Below are positions 1 to 8,022 of a stretch of DNA of 64,000 bases, piece by piece (the stretch's first letter is position 1; every line of letters begins with the position of its first letter). The notes below the pieces were generated by a model, which saw nothing but the letters and a program-made list of their open reading frames with translations, had not been told where the DNA came from and did not search any database. Source of the stretch: JBBEAM01 sp040882845 (GTDB lineage: Bacteria > Pseudomonadota > Alphaproteobacteria > Kiloniellales > DSM-21159). The translations under genes were made by a program, and so were the position numbers. The stretch covers positions 186,001 to 250,000 of the forward strand of contig JBBEAM010000015.1 of assembly GCA_040882845.1 (NCBI GenBank), given 5' to 3'.

Positions 1-758
1 CCTTCGGCGATCTCCCGCAAGGCCTGGAGATCGCTCAGTTCTACTTTGCCGCCGGGTTTCAGGCCGATCGCCCCGCCGGTCTTGAGCAGGGTGAAGTTGC
101 GGCTCACGGTTTCCGTCGTCAGGCCCAGATAGTCGCCGATATCGGTGCGGCTCATGGGTAGGGAAACCGGGCTTGCCCGCTGTCCGCGCTGCGCCGCGCG
201 GGCGGAGAGCGCGAGCAGGAAGGAAGCGATCTTCTCCTTCGCGGTCTTGCGGCCGAGCAGCAGCATCTGCTCCTGAGCCGCCACCAGTTCGTGCCCGGCC
301 ATGCCGAGCAGCCGGCGCTCCATCTTCGGGAAGCGCTCCAGCAGCTCCTCCAGGCGCTGGCGCGGAAAGCGGCAAAGCGTAGCGTGGGTGACCGCTTCGG
401 AGCTGTAGATATAGAGATCCCGCGACGCCAGGCCGAGAAAGTCGCCGGCCTGCAGGAACCCGGTCACCTGCCGCCGGCCATCGGCCAGCAGCTTGTAGAG
501 CTTCATCGTACCGGCGGTGACGCTATAGACGTTACGGGCCTCTTCGCCCTCGTCGAACAGCGGCTCGCCCGGGTCGAGCTCGACCGAGGTGACGATCTTC
601 GACACCTCGCTGAGCTCGCTTTGCTCCAGCGGCGCGCAGAGCGTCAGCTGCCGTACCGAGCAGGCGCCGCAGGGGGCGGACTCGAAGATCCGGGTCGCCT
701 GCTGCGGGATGGCATCGTCCAAGCGGTTGATATGGCTGATATCGAAGGGTGACGACAA
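1..758 (-). CDS. Crp/Fnr-family transcriptional regulator, FnrL/FnrN type (partial at the C-terminus)
   Basis: Oxygen- or redox-responsive transcription factor of the Fnr branch. Translating the minus strand from the TTG at 758 gives 252 residues running off the window. Three N-terminal cysteines (C30, C33, C41; spacing C-x2-C-x7-C as in FnrL/FnrN) plus C129 in 'LCRFP' match the four ligands of the Fnr [4Fe-4S] cluster. The cNMP-fold effector domain spans about 45-150 and the winged helix about 200-250, with the recognition helix 'ETVSR' carrying the E-x2-SR pattern that reads TTGAT half-sites in Fnr. No ATG suits this frame; GAGGAG lies 6 nt before the TTG, which decides the start. The final residues lie outside the window. 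Family assignment is firm; its targets are not known from this sequence. Confidence 0.9.
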   Translation of the reverse strand, partial: MSSPFDISHINRLDDAIPQQATRIFESAPCGACSVRQLTLCAPLEQSELSEVSKIVTSVELDPGEPLFDEGEEARNVYSVTAGTMKLYKLLADGRRQVTGFLQAGDFLGLASRDLYIYSSEAVTHATLCRFPRQRLEELLERFPKMERRLLGMAGHELVAAQEQMLLLGRKTAKEKIASFLLALSARAAQRGQRASPVSLPMSRTDIGDYLGLTTETVSRNFTLLKTGGAIGLKPGGKVELSDLQALREIAE

Positions 759-882
759 AAGAGGCTCCTCATAGAAGGCCTGGTACTCCTGCGCATTCTA
801 ACCGGCCAAGGTAGCGCGCGCGACGGCGGAAATTGCCGCGAGCCTGGCGTAAAATCCCGGCGGAGGCGTAGACTGCCGGGAC

Positions 883-2589
883 ATGATCGCAAGACCCCGC
901 CCCTTCCAGGCTCTTGCCGCCTGCTGTCTGCTGCTGCTGACCGCCGGCTGCGCCACCCTGAACAAAAATGCCTCCAGCGGCGGCATGGTCGCGGCGGCGC
1001 ATCCCCTGGCCGCCCAGGCAGGCCGCGACATCCTGCAGCGCGGCGGCAGCGCCCTGGACGCGGCGATCGCCACCCAGCTCGTGCTCGGGCTTGTCGAACC
1101 GCAGTCATCGGGGATCGGCGGCGGCGCCTTCCTGCTGCACTACGAGGCCGCGAACAAGCGGGTCACCGCCTACGACGGGCGCGAGACCGCCCCCGCCGCT
1201 GCGACCGGCGACCAGTTCCTGCGGCCCGACGGCACGCCGATGGACTTCTACGAGGCCGTGGTCGGCGGGCTCTCGGTCGGCGTCCCCGGCGTACTGCGCA
1301 TGCTCGAGCTGGCGCAGCGGGATCATGGCAGCCTGCCCTGGGCAAAGCTGTTCCAGCCGGCGATCCGGCTGGCCGAGGATGGCTTCGCAATCACGCCGCG
1401 GCTGCACCGGCTGATCGCCGAGGAGGCCTATCTCGCAACCTTCCCGGAGAGCCGGGCTTATTTCTACCAGGCCGACGGCAGCGCCAAGCCGGTCGGTACG
1501 ATCCTGCGCAATCCGGCCTACGCCAGGACCCTTCGCGCTGTCGCAGAGGAAGGCGCCGATGCCTTCTATGGCGGCGCCATCGCCGCCGATATCGTCGCGC
1601 GGGTGCGCGGCGCGGAGCTGAACCCGGGACGGATGAGCCTGGCCGATCTGCGCGGCTACCAGGCCAAGCGGCGTGCGCCGCTCTGCCGCGGCTACCGCGC
1701 GGTCCACAGGGTCTGCGGCATGCCGCCGCCGACCTCCGGCGGGGCCACGGTGCTGATGACCCTGGGGATTCTGGAGAACTTCGATCTGGCCGCGCTCGGC
1801 CAGGACTCGCCCGCCGCCTGGCATCTAATCGCCGAGGCCAGCCGCCTCGCTTTCGCCGACCGCAACGCCTACCTCGCCGATAGCGACTTCGTCGCGGTCC
1901 CGCTCGAGGCCCTGCTGGAGGAAAGCTATCTGCGGCGCCGCGCCGCGCTGATCGCACCCGAGCGCGTGCTGGGGACCCCGGCGCCGGGGCTGGAAACCGC
2001 CGAGGCCTTCCCGCTGGTGGCACAGTACGAGCCGCCCTCGACGACGCATTTCTCGATCGTCGACGGCGACGGCAACGCCGTGTCCATGACGTCCTCGGTG
2101 GAGAACGCCTTCGGCTCGCGGATGATGGTGCGCGGCTTCATTCTCAACAATCAGCTGACCGACTTCTCGTTCCAGCCTGAGGCCGATGGCCAGCCGGTCG
2201 CCAACCGTGTCGAACCCGGCAAGCGGCCGCGCAGTTCGATGTCGCCGACCCTGGTGCTCGATAGCCAGGACAACCTGCGGCTGGCCGTGGGCTCGCCCGG
2301 CGGCTCGCGGATCATCGGCTATGTGACCAAGGCGCTGCTTGGCGTGCTCGACTGGAACCTGGATATCCAGGCGGCCATCGACCTGCCCAACGCGGTCACC
2401 CGCAGCGGACCTACCGATCTGGAAGAAGACACCGCTGCGCGGGCGCTGGCCAGGCCGCTGGAGGCGCTGGGCCATGAGACCAAGCTGCGCGAACTGACCA
2501 GCGGCCTGCATGGCATCGAGGCGAAGGCGGGCACGCTACATGGCGGCGCCGATCCGCGCCGCGAGGGTGTCGTCCTGCGCGTGCCATAG
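883..2589 (+). CDS. ggt: Gamma-glutamyltransferase (glutathione hydrolase), lipoprotein
   Basis: Cleaves the gamma-glutamyl bond of glutathione and transfers the glutamyl group to water or an amino acid in the periplasm. The 568-residue precursor has a lipobox 'LTAGC' (Cys about 23), suggesting a lipid-anchored enzyme rather than the soluble E. coli form. The self-cleavage site is visible as 'TTHFSIVDGDGNAVSMT' with the catalytic Thr at about 387, and 'SSGIGGGAF' near the N-terminus is typical of the large subunit. Length is normal for the single-chain precursor. It stands alone between the divergent Fnr-type regulator and a convergent membrane-protein gene 10 bp downstream. Confidence 0.95.
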   Translation: MIARPRPFQALAACCLLLLTAGCATLNKNASSGGMVAAAHPLAAQAGRDILQRGGSALDAAIATQLVLGLVEPQSSGIGGGAFLLHYEAANKRVTAYDGRETAPAAATGDQFLRPDGTPMDFYEAVVGGLSVGVPGVLRMLELAQRDHGSLPWAKLFQPAIRLAEDGFAITPRLHRLIAEEAYLATFPESRAYFYQADGSAKPVGTILRNPAYARTLRAVAEEGADAFYGGAIAADIVARVRGAELNPGRMSLADLRGYQAKRRAPLCRGYRAVHRVCGMPPPTSGGATVLMTLGILENFDLAALGQDSPAAWHLIAEASRLAFADRNAYLADSDFVAVPLEALLEESYLRRRAALIAPERVLGTPAPGLETAEAFPLVAQYEPPSTTHFSIVDGDGNAVSMTSSVENAFGSRMMVRGFILNNQLTDFSFQPEADGQPVANRVEPGKRPRSSMSPTLVLDSQDNLRLAVGSPGGSRIIGYVTKALLGVLDWNLDIQAAIDLPNAVTRSGPTDLEEDTAARALARPLEALGHETKLRELTSGLHGIEAKAGTLHGGADPRREGVVLRVP

Positions 2590-2599
2590 CGAAGAACGA

Positions 2600-3322
2600 T
2601 CAGCCCTCGCGGGCGTGTTCCCCCTCCTCGCCCCTGCCGATGGACATGTGGATCAGATAGAAGATGTAGAAAACGGCGCAGGCGGCGGCGAAGAGGCCGC
2701 CGTAGTAGCCCAGCCCCGCGCCATGCGACTTGGCGGCGACTGTCAGGGCAACGACCGCAACCACCGCCAGCAGGCCGCCGCGGATGTAGCGTGCCGTGCT
2801 TTCTTCGGGCACCGGCAGCAGCGGCGAAGAGGTCTCGGCAGCATCGAACCGTGCCGAGACCAGGCGGAATACGGCGAGGACGCAGAGCAGAAAGAAGAAC
2901 AGTCCGCCGTAGTAGAGCGCCCCGTTGCCCTGCGCCTGGCTGGCCAGCAGCAGCGCGACGACCCCGGCAAGGCCGATCATGCCCCCCCGGATCCAGACCC
3001 AGACCGCCGGGGAGAGAAACGGCGGGTCTGCCGGGAGGCTCGCCGGCAGCCGCGGCGCGCCGCTCTGCGGCAGCGGCATGGCGGCCGGCGCCGGCGCCGA
3101 CTTGGCGGGCGCCCTGACCTCGCGGCGCGGCCGCTGCGGATCGCGGTCGTAGTCGTCGAAGGAGAGCTTGATCAGCCAGAAGACGAAGAGCACCGCCAGC
3201 AGGAAGACGAGCAGTCCGGCGTAGTAGACGCCGGTGGACTGCACCGTCGCGGCGGTGGCCAGACCGGCCAGCCCGAGGATTACGATCGCCGCGCCAAGAC
3301 AGGTTCTGCCAACCGACTTCAT
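2600..3322 (-). CDS. Membrane protein with three tandem two-helix repeats, function unknown
   Basis: I do not recognise a named family. The 240-residue product has six predicted membrane helices in three pairs. Each pair is a hydrophobic helix, a short Gly/Ser/Gln loop, then 'YYAGL' or 'YYGGL' opening the second helix (around residues 32, 139 and 201), and each second helix runs into a basic or charged end. The first and second units are separated by a Pro/Ala-rich cytoplasmic-looking linker (about 60-105). The ATG at 3322 is chosen over an upstream in-frame start because GGAGAAGGAAG precedes it and hydrophobicity begins there. Convergent with ggt. Confidence 0.7.
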   Translation of the reverse strand: MKSVGRTCLGAAIVILGLAGLATAATVQSTGVYYAGLLVFLLAVLFVFWLIKLSFDDYDRDPQRPRREVRAPAKSAPAPAAMPLPQSGAPRLPASLPADPPFLSPAVWVWIRGGMIGLAGVVALLLASQAQGNGALYYGGLFFFLLCVLAVFRLVSARFDAAETSSPLLPVPEESTARYIRGGLLAVVAVVALTVAAKSHGAGLGYYGGLFAAACAVFYIFYLIHMSIGRGEEGEHAREG

Positions 3323-3395
3323 CGTGCTTCCTTCTCCCCTAGCTGCTCGTGCGCCACGCCGGCGCACCCCGATCGCCTGCGCCCAGAAGCAGGCT

Positions 3396-4841
3396 TTAGG
3401 CGTCGTCTTTGTAGCGAGTTTCCTGGCGCAGGGGCAAGGTCAAGCGGAAGCAGGTTCCGCTGGCATCGGAGCGCGCCAGGACGATCTCCCCGCCATGCGC
3501 CTGCATCAGGTCGCGGGCGATCGCCAGGCCCAGACCGCTGCCGCCGCTGCGCGCCGAGCCGAAGAAGGGCTGGAAGAGGTAGCGCCGCGCCCGGGGCGAG
3601 AGACCGGGGCCGTTGTCCGCGAGATCGATCTGGATTTCCTTGCCGTTCTCCTCCGCCGCGATCTCGATTTCCGTGGCGCCGATATCGATGGCGTTGTGGC
3701 CGAGGTTGTAGAGCACGCGGTAGAGCTGCTCCCGGTCGCCCTCGACCTTCAGGCCTTCCGGCAAGCGGTTGCGCCAGACGACGTCGCCCTCACCGATGCT
3801 GGGCAGGGAGGATCCGACATCGCCGGCAAGCTCCTGCAGCTGGAAGCAGGAGAGATTCAGCTGCGGCGAGCCTTCGCGGGTGAAGTTGAGGGTCTGGGCG
3901 CAGAGGTTGATGGCGCGGTTGATCGCCGAGACCACTGTCGGAGTCACCCGCCGCACCTCTGGATCCTCGCTGTGCTCGAGCCGTTCGGACACCAGGCTGG
4001 CGCTGGCCAGGATATTGCGCAGGTCGTGGTTGATCTTGTTGACGGCCACGCCCAGCGCGGCGAGGCGGGTCTTCTGCTGCAGGGCGTCGCGCAGGCCCTG
4101 TTGCATCTGCGCCAACTCGCGCTGGGCGACGCCGATCTCGTCGCTCCGGGCGGAGGGCCGGATGATCCGGGTCGCATCCTCCGGCGCCTCGCTGAAATGG
4201 GTCATGTTTTCGGTAATCCGGCGCATCGGCCGTACCATCACCAGATGCAGCGTCAGATAGACCAGCGCCGCGGTGATCACCGAGATCAGCAGCGACAGCA
4301 GGAGGATACGAGTGCCGAAATCGACCAGCTCCTCGTGCAGTGCAATTTCGTCGAGCACCACGTCGACGACGATATCCTCGTCCTTGGGCGAGTTGCCGAC
4401 CACCCGGATCAGCCGCGCCTCGCCGCCGGCCATCACCGAGAGGGCCTCCATGATCAGGCTGAAAAAGCCGGCCTCGCGCAGGTCGAAGGACTCCTGGATT
4501 TCCTCTGGCGTTTCGGCCATCAGCATCAGCTTCTTGCCGGAATCGGGACTGAACAGCCCGACCGAGACCGCGCCGACATGGGTTAAGAGTTCCCGCTCGA
4601 GCTCTTCGCTCACCATGTTGTCGGGAGTGGCTTCCAGGGCGAGCACCGCGAGGTGTCCGGCGGCCAGCTTTTCCTCGAAAAAGCTCAGGCGATAGCGGCC
4701 GACCGAGGGCGCGAAGATCAGCACCTCGGCGATCATCACGAAGCCGATGGTCAGAATCAGCAGGCGGGCGGAAAGGCTCTTTGCGAAAGCCGGCAGCCCG
4801 ACCCGCCGCGCAGGTTTTTCCAGATCATCCACCATCGGCAC
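3396..4841 (-). CDS. Membrane sensor histidine kinase (HAMP-HisKA-HATPase)
   Basis: Two-component sensor kinase of 481 residues. One helix at about 27-46 and a second at about 177-199 bracket a periplasmic sensor region of about 130 residues with no domain I can name. A HAMP-like segment follows ('VRPMRRITENM'), then the phosphoacceptor box 'NHDLRN' with H272, the N box 'YNLGHNAID' (N383), G1 'DNGPGL' (about 409-414) and G2 'GGSGLGLA' (433-440). No response regulator lies beside it, so it is an orphan kinase in this window. The start is GTG at 4841; an ATG two codons inside is an alternative. Neither has a strong Shine-Dalgarno sequence. Confidence 0.9.
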   Translation of the reverse strand: MPMVDDLEKPARRVGLPAFAKSLSARLLILTIGFVMIAEVLIFAPSVGRYRLSFFEEKLAAGHLAVLALEATPDNMVSEELERELLTHVGAVSVGLFSPDSGKKLMLMAETPEEIQESFDLREAGFFSLIMEALSVMAGGEARLIRVVGNSPKDEDIVVDVVLDEIALHEELVDFGTRILLLSLLISVITAALVYLTLHLVMVRPMRRITENMTHFSEAPEDATRIIRPSARSDEIGVAQRELAQMQQGLRDALQQKTRLAALGVAVNKINHDLRNILASASLVSERLEHSEDPEVRRVTPTVVSAINRAINLCAQTLNFTREGSPQLNLSCFQLQELAGDVGSSLPSIGEGDVVWRNRLPEGLKVEGDREQLYRVLYNLGHNAIDIGATEIEIAAEENGKEIQIDLADNGPGLSPRARRYLFQPFFGSARSGGSGLGLAIARDLMQAHGGEIVLARSDASGTCFRLTLPLRQETRYKDDA

Positions 4842-4900
4842 AGCTATAGCATGAAGAAGTGTTTGAGAACGCGTCCAAATCGCCTCTCAAGCGATCCGCC

Positions 4901-5362
4901 TCAAAGCGGAAGCGGCGCGTTTTCCTTGACCTCCTTCATGACGAAGAAGGTCCGCGTCTGGCGCACGCCAGGTATGGCAATCAGGTGTTCGCCGTGCAGC
5001 CTGTTGAAATCGCCGATGCCGCTGACCCGGATCTTCAGGAGATAATCGAAGTCGCCGGCCACGAGCATGCAGTCGAGCACGGCGCTTATCTTTCCCGCCG
5101 CTTCCTCGAAGGCCGCGAAACTCTCGGGCGTCGAGCGGTCGAGAACGACGCCGACCATGACCAGCGCGCCGAGACCGATCTTGCTTGGCGCCAGGGCCGC
5201 GCGCACCGCCGACATATAGCCCTCGTCGAACAGGCGTTTGGTCCGCCGATGGCAGGTCGCGGCGCTGATGTTCACCCGCTGCGCCAGCTCGGCGTTGCTG
5301 AGACGCCCGTCGTTCTGGAGAGCCCGCAGGATGCCAAGATCGATCTTGTCCAGGTCGTTCAT
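4901..5362 (-). CDS. acdR: Lrp/AsnC-family regulator, probable AcdR
   Basis: Leucine-responsive-type regulator of 153 residues: N-terminal winged HTH (about 4-60, 'LSNAELAQRVNISAATCHRR') and a C-terminal RAM/ligand-binding domain ('AIPGVRQTRTFFVMKEVKE' at the end). It is transcribed divergently from the ACC deaminase gene across a 154-bp AT-rich spacer. This is the arrangement known for acdR-acdS in proteobacteria, where AcdR activates acdS in response to the ACC substrate. Family membership is seen directly; the AcdR role is inferred from position. Confidence 0.85.
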   Translation of the reverse strand: MNDLDKIDLGILRALQNDGRLSNAELAQRVNISAATCHRRTKRLFDEGYMSAVRAALAPSKIGLGALVMVGVVLDRSTPESFAAFEEAAGKISAVLDCMLVAGDFDYLLKIRVSGIGDFNRLHGEHLIAIPGVRQTRTFFVMKEVKENAPLPL

Positions 5363-5516
5363 GGGAGATTCTTACGGTATTATCCCAAATAATTCCATTA
5401 GCTTTCTATAGTGTTCATATTTATGAAATCTACTCCCGCATTCTTCCTGAATTTCGCAAGCACCTTCTTCGGCAGAGCCTGTAGGCTTCTGCGCAATCAC
5501 CTGCGGGAGAAAACCG
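5363..5516. promoter_or_regulatory. Divergent acdR/acdS control region with an AT-rich palindrome
   Basis: This spacer is much richer in A and T than its surroundings. It holds a perfect palindrome TTCATA-TT-TATGAA at 5414-5427, the length and composition expected of an Lrp-family half-site pair, midway between the two divergent genes. A good ribosome binding site (GGGAGA, 6 nt before the ATG) precedes acdS at 5517. I could not identify confident -35/-10 boxes or an Fnr box (TTGAT-N4-ATCAA). Confidence 0.5.
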
Positions 5517-6536
5517 ATGTCGCTGCTAGAGAAGTTCGAACGTTATCCGCTCACCTTCGGGCCGAGCCCCATCGAGCCCCTGCCCCGCCTGAGCGAAGCC
5601 CTTGGCGGCGGGGTCGAGATCTACGCCAAGCGCGACGACTGCAATTCGGGCCTCGCGCTAGGCGGCAACAAGCTGCGAAAGCTCGAGTACATCGTGCCCG
5701 ACGCGATCGCCTCCGGCGCCGATACCCTGGTGTCGATCGGCGGCGTGCAGTCCAACCACACCCGGATGGTCGCCGCTACGGCGGCTAAAATCGGCATGAA
5801 GTGCGTCGTCGTGCAGGAAAGCTGGGTGCCGCACCACGACGCGGTCTACGACCGGGTCGGCAACATCCTGCTGACCCGCCTGATGGGGGCGGAAAGCCGT
5901 CTCGTCGACGAGGGCTTCGACATCGGCATCCGCGGCAGCTGGGAAGAGGCGATCCGCTCGGTCGAGGAGGCCGGCGGCAAGCCCTACCCGATTCCCGCCG
6001 GGGCTTCGGTTCACAGGCTGGGCGGCCTCGGCTACGTCGGCTTCGCCGAGGAGGTCGCACAGCAGGAGGCCGAGATGGGCATCACCTTCGACTACATCAT
6101 TGTCTGCGTCGTCACGGGATCGACCCAGGGCGGAATGATCGTCGGCTTCGCCGCGCAGGACCGCGCCGAGCGCGTGATCGGCATCGACGGCTCGGGCACC
6201 ATCGAGCAGACCCGCGCCCAGGTCCGCGGCATCGTCGATGCCACCGCGGAGCTGGTCGGCCTCGGCCGCCAGGTCCGCGAGGAGGAGATCGTGATCAATC
6301 CGGACTATGCCTATCCGGCCTACGGCGTACCCTCCGAAGAGACCAACGCCGCGATCCGGCTCGCGGCACGGACGGAGGCGATGATTACCGACCCGGTCTA
6401 CGAAGGAAAATCCATGCAGGGTCTGATCGACCTGACGCGGAAGGGCCTCTTCCCCAAGGGCGCGAAAATCCTCTATGCCCACCTCGGCGGCGCGCCCGCG
6501 CTCAACGGCTACAGCGCCTACTACAAAGACGGCTGA
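5517..6536 (+). CDS. acdS: 1-aminocyclopropane-1-carboxylate deaminase
   Basis: PLP enzyme that opens ACC, the plant ethylene precursor, to 2-oxobutyrate and ammonia in the cytosol. The 339-residue protein aligns end to end with the Pseudomonas enzyme as I know it, shifted by one residue: PLP lysine K52 in 'GGNKLRK', Y295-E296 in 'DPVYEGKS', and L323 in 'YAHLGGAPALNGY'. The tyrosine, glutamate and leucine at these places distinguish true ACC deaminases from D-cysteine desulfhydrases. Its divergent Lrp-type regulator supports the call. It suggests association with plants, algae or other ACC producers, or use of ACC as a nitrogen source. Confidence 0.95.
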   Translation: MSLLEKFERYPLTFGPSPIEPLPRLSEALGGGVEIYAKRDDCNSGLALGGNKLRKLEYIVPDAIASGADTLVSIGGVQSNHTRMVAATAAKIGMKCVVVQESWVPHHDAVYDRVGNILLTRLMGAESRLVDEGFDIGIRGSWEEAIRSVEEAGGKPYPIPAGASVHRLGGLGYVGFAEEVAQQEAEMGITFDYIIVCVVTGSTQGGMIVGFAAQDRAERVIGIDGSGTIEQTRAQVRGIVDATAELVGLGRQVREEEIVINPDYAYPAYGVPSEETNAAIRLAARTEAMITDPVYEGKSMQGLIDLTRKGLFPKGAKILYAHLGGAPALNGYSAYYKDG

Positions 6537-6540
6537 CGCC

Positions 6541-7980
6541 TCATCCGAAGCGGGCCAGGAAGCGTACCAGCCAGCGGATCCGCGACGAGAAGAGCTTCGG
6601 CGTGAAGTGGCTGCCGGCGGCGCGTTTGCTGACCTCGCCCAAGGTCGGATAGGGCGCGATCACCTGCGCCAGCGCGCCGAGCTTGATGCCCTGGGACAGC
6701 GCCAGCGCCCAGGGCAGGATCAACTCCCCCGCGCCCGGCCCGACGATCCCGACGCCCAGCACCATGCCGCCGGGCGTCGCCACCACCTTGATCATCCCCT
6801 CGGTACGGCGTTCCGCCTGGGCGCGGTCGTTCTCCGCGAAGGGCCAGGTCAGCACCTCGACCTCGCCGCCGTTTTCCCGGGCCAGGGCCTCGGTCATCCC
6901 GACCTGGGCCAGCTCGGGATCGCAGTAGGTAACCCAGGGGCAGGCCGAGGTGTCGGCTTTGGCCGGCAGGCGGAACAGCGCGTTCTTCAGGATCACCCCG
7001 GCATGATATGCGGCGACATGGGTGAACTGCAGCCCGCCGGCGACGTCTCCGGCGGCATAGACCCGCTTGTTGCTGCTGCGCAGTCGCGCATCCACGACGA
7101 TGCCCTTGCGGTCGTGGGCGATCCCGGCGGCGTCGAGCCCCAGGCACTCGAGGGTCGGCTTGCGCCCGGCGGCCACCAGCAAGTGCGAGCCGGTCAGGGT
7201 TTCGCTTTTTCCCCCATCGCGCTGCAGCTTCACCGCCAGTCCGCCGGGAGTTTTTTCGACAGCCACGACCCTGGCCTGCTCGTGCAGGACGACGCCGTCG
7301 TCGCGCAGGCGCCGGCGCAGCACCTCGACCAGCTCGGGATCGTCCTTGGGCAGAATCGCCCCCATTTCGACGATCTCGACCTCGGCGCCGAGGTTGCGGA
7401 AGGCCTGGCCCAGTTCGCAGCCGATCGGCCCGCCGCCGATCACGATCAGCCGCTGCGGCAGCGCGGTCAGCGCGAACACCGTTTCGTTGGTCAGATAGTC
7501 CACCTGGTCGATGCCGGGAATCGGCGGCACCAGCGGCTGGGAACCGCTGGCGACGACATAGCGCCGCGCGCGGACGCGCTGCGCACCGCCCTCCGCCGCG
7601 ACCTCCAACTCGCGGGAATCGAGGAAGCGGGCTTCGCCCCTGATCACCGTGACGCCGAGCCCCTCGAGACGCTCCTGCGAGTCCATCGGTGCGATGGCGG
7701 CGATCACGCGGTGGACGTGATCGTGCACCGCCTGCGCGTCGACCCGCGGCGGCGCATAGGTCACGCCGAACTGCGGGGAATGCCGCCAGGCAGCGGCGGC
7801 CTTGCCGGCGGCCAGCAGGGCTTTCGAGGGCACGCAGCCGGTGTTGAGGCAGTCGCCGCCCATCGCGGCTTTTTCGATCAGCACGACCTCGGCGCCCATC
7901 TGCACCGCGCCGGCGGCGATGCTGAGCCCCGCGGAGCCGGCGCCGATGATGCAGAGGTCGGGAGTGAGAGTCGCGGCCAT
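6541..7980 (-). CDS. FAD-dependent pyridine nucleotide-disulfide oxidoreductase (mercuric reductase/Lpd-like)
   Basis: A 479-residue flavoprotein with FAD-binding 'IIGAGSAGLS' (about 11-20), redox-active disulfide C44/C49 in 'GGDCLNTGCVPSK', NAD(P)-binding 'VIGGGPIGCELGQAF' and a C-terminal dimerisation domain. The His-Pro-Thr motif that supplies the catalytic His of dihydrolipoamide dehydrogenase reads 'YPTLGE' here, and the C-terminal vicinal cysteines of mercuric reductase are absent, so neither classical activity is supported. The ATG at 7980 follows AGGAAG by 9 nt; an in-frame GTG seven codons upstream is less likely. It lies 42 bp downstream of a TVP38-family gene in the same orientation, a pairing common in proteobacteria. 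Confidence 0.88.
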   Translation of the reverse strand: MAATLTPDLCIIGAGSAGLSIAAGAVQMGAEVVLIEKAAMGGDCLNTGCVPSKALLAAGKAAAAWRHSPQFGVTYAPPRVDAQAVHDHVHRVIAAIAPMDSQERLEGLGVTVIRGEARFLDSRELEVAAEGGAQRVRARRYVVASGSQPLVPPIPGIDQVDYLTNETVFALTALPQRLIVIGGGPIGCELGQAFRNLGAEVEIVEMGAILPKDDPELVEVLRRRLRDDGVVLHEQARVVAVEKTPGGLAVKLQRDGGKSETLTGSHLLVAAGRKPTLECLGLDAAGIAHDRKGIVVDARLRSSNKRVYAAGDVAGGLQFTHVAAYHAGVILKNALFRLPAKADTSACPWVTYCDPELAQVGMTEALARENGGEVEVLTWPFAENDRAQAERRTEGMIKVVATPGGMVLGVGIVGPGAGELILPWALALSQGIKLGALAQVIAPYPTLGEVSKRAAGSHFTPKLFSSRIRWLVRFLARFG

Positions 7981-8022
7981 GCCGGCATTCTTCCTATCCA
8001 CGGAACGGGAGCGCAGCCTAAA

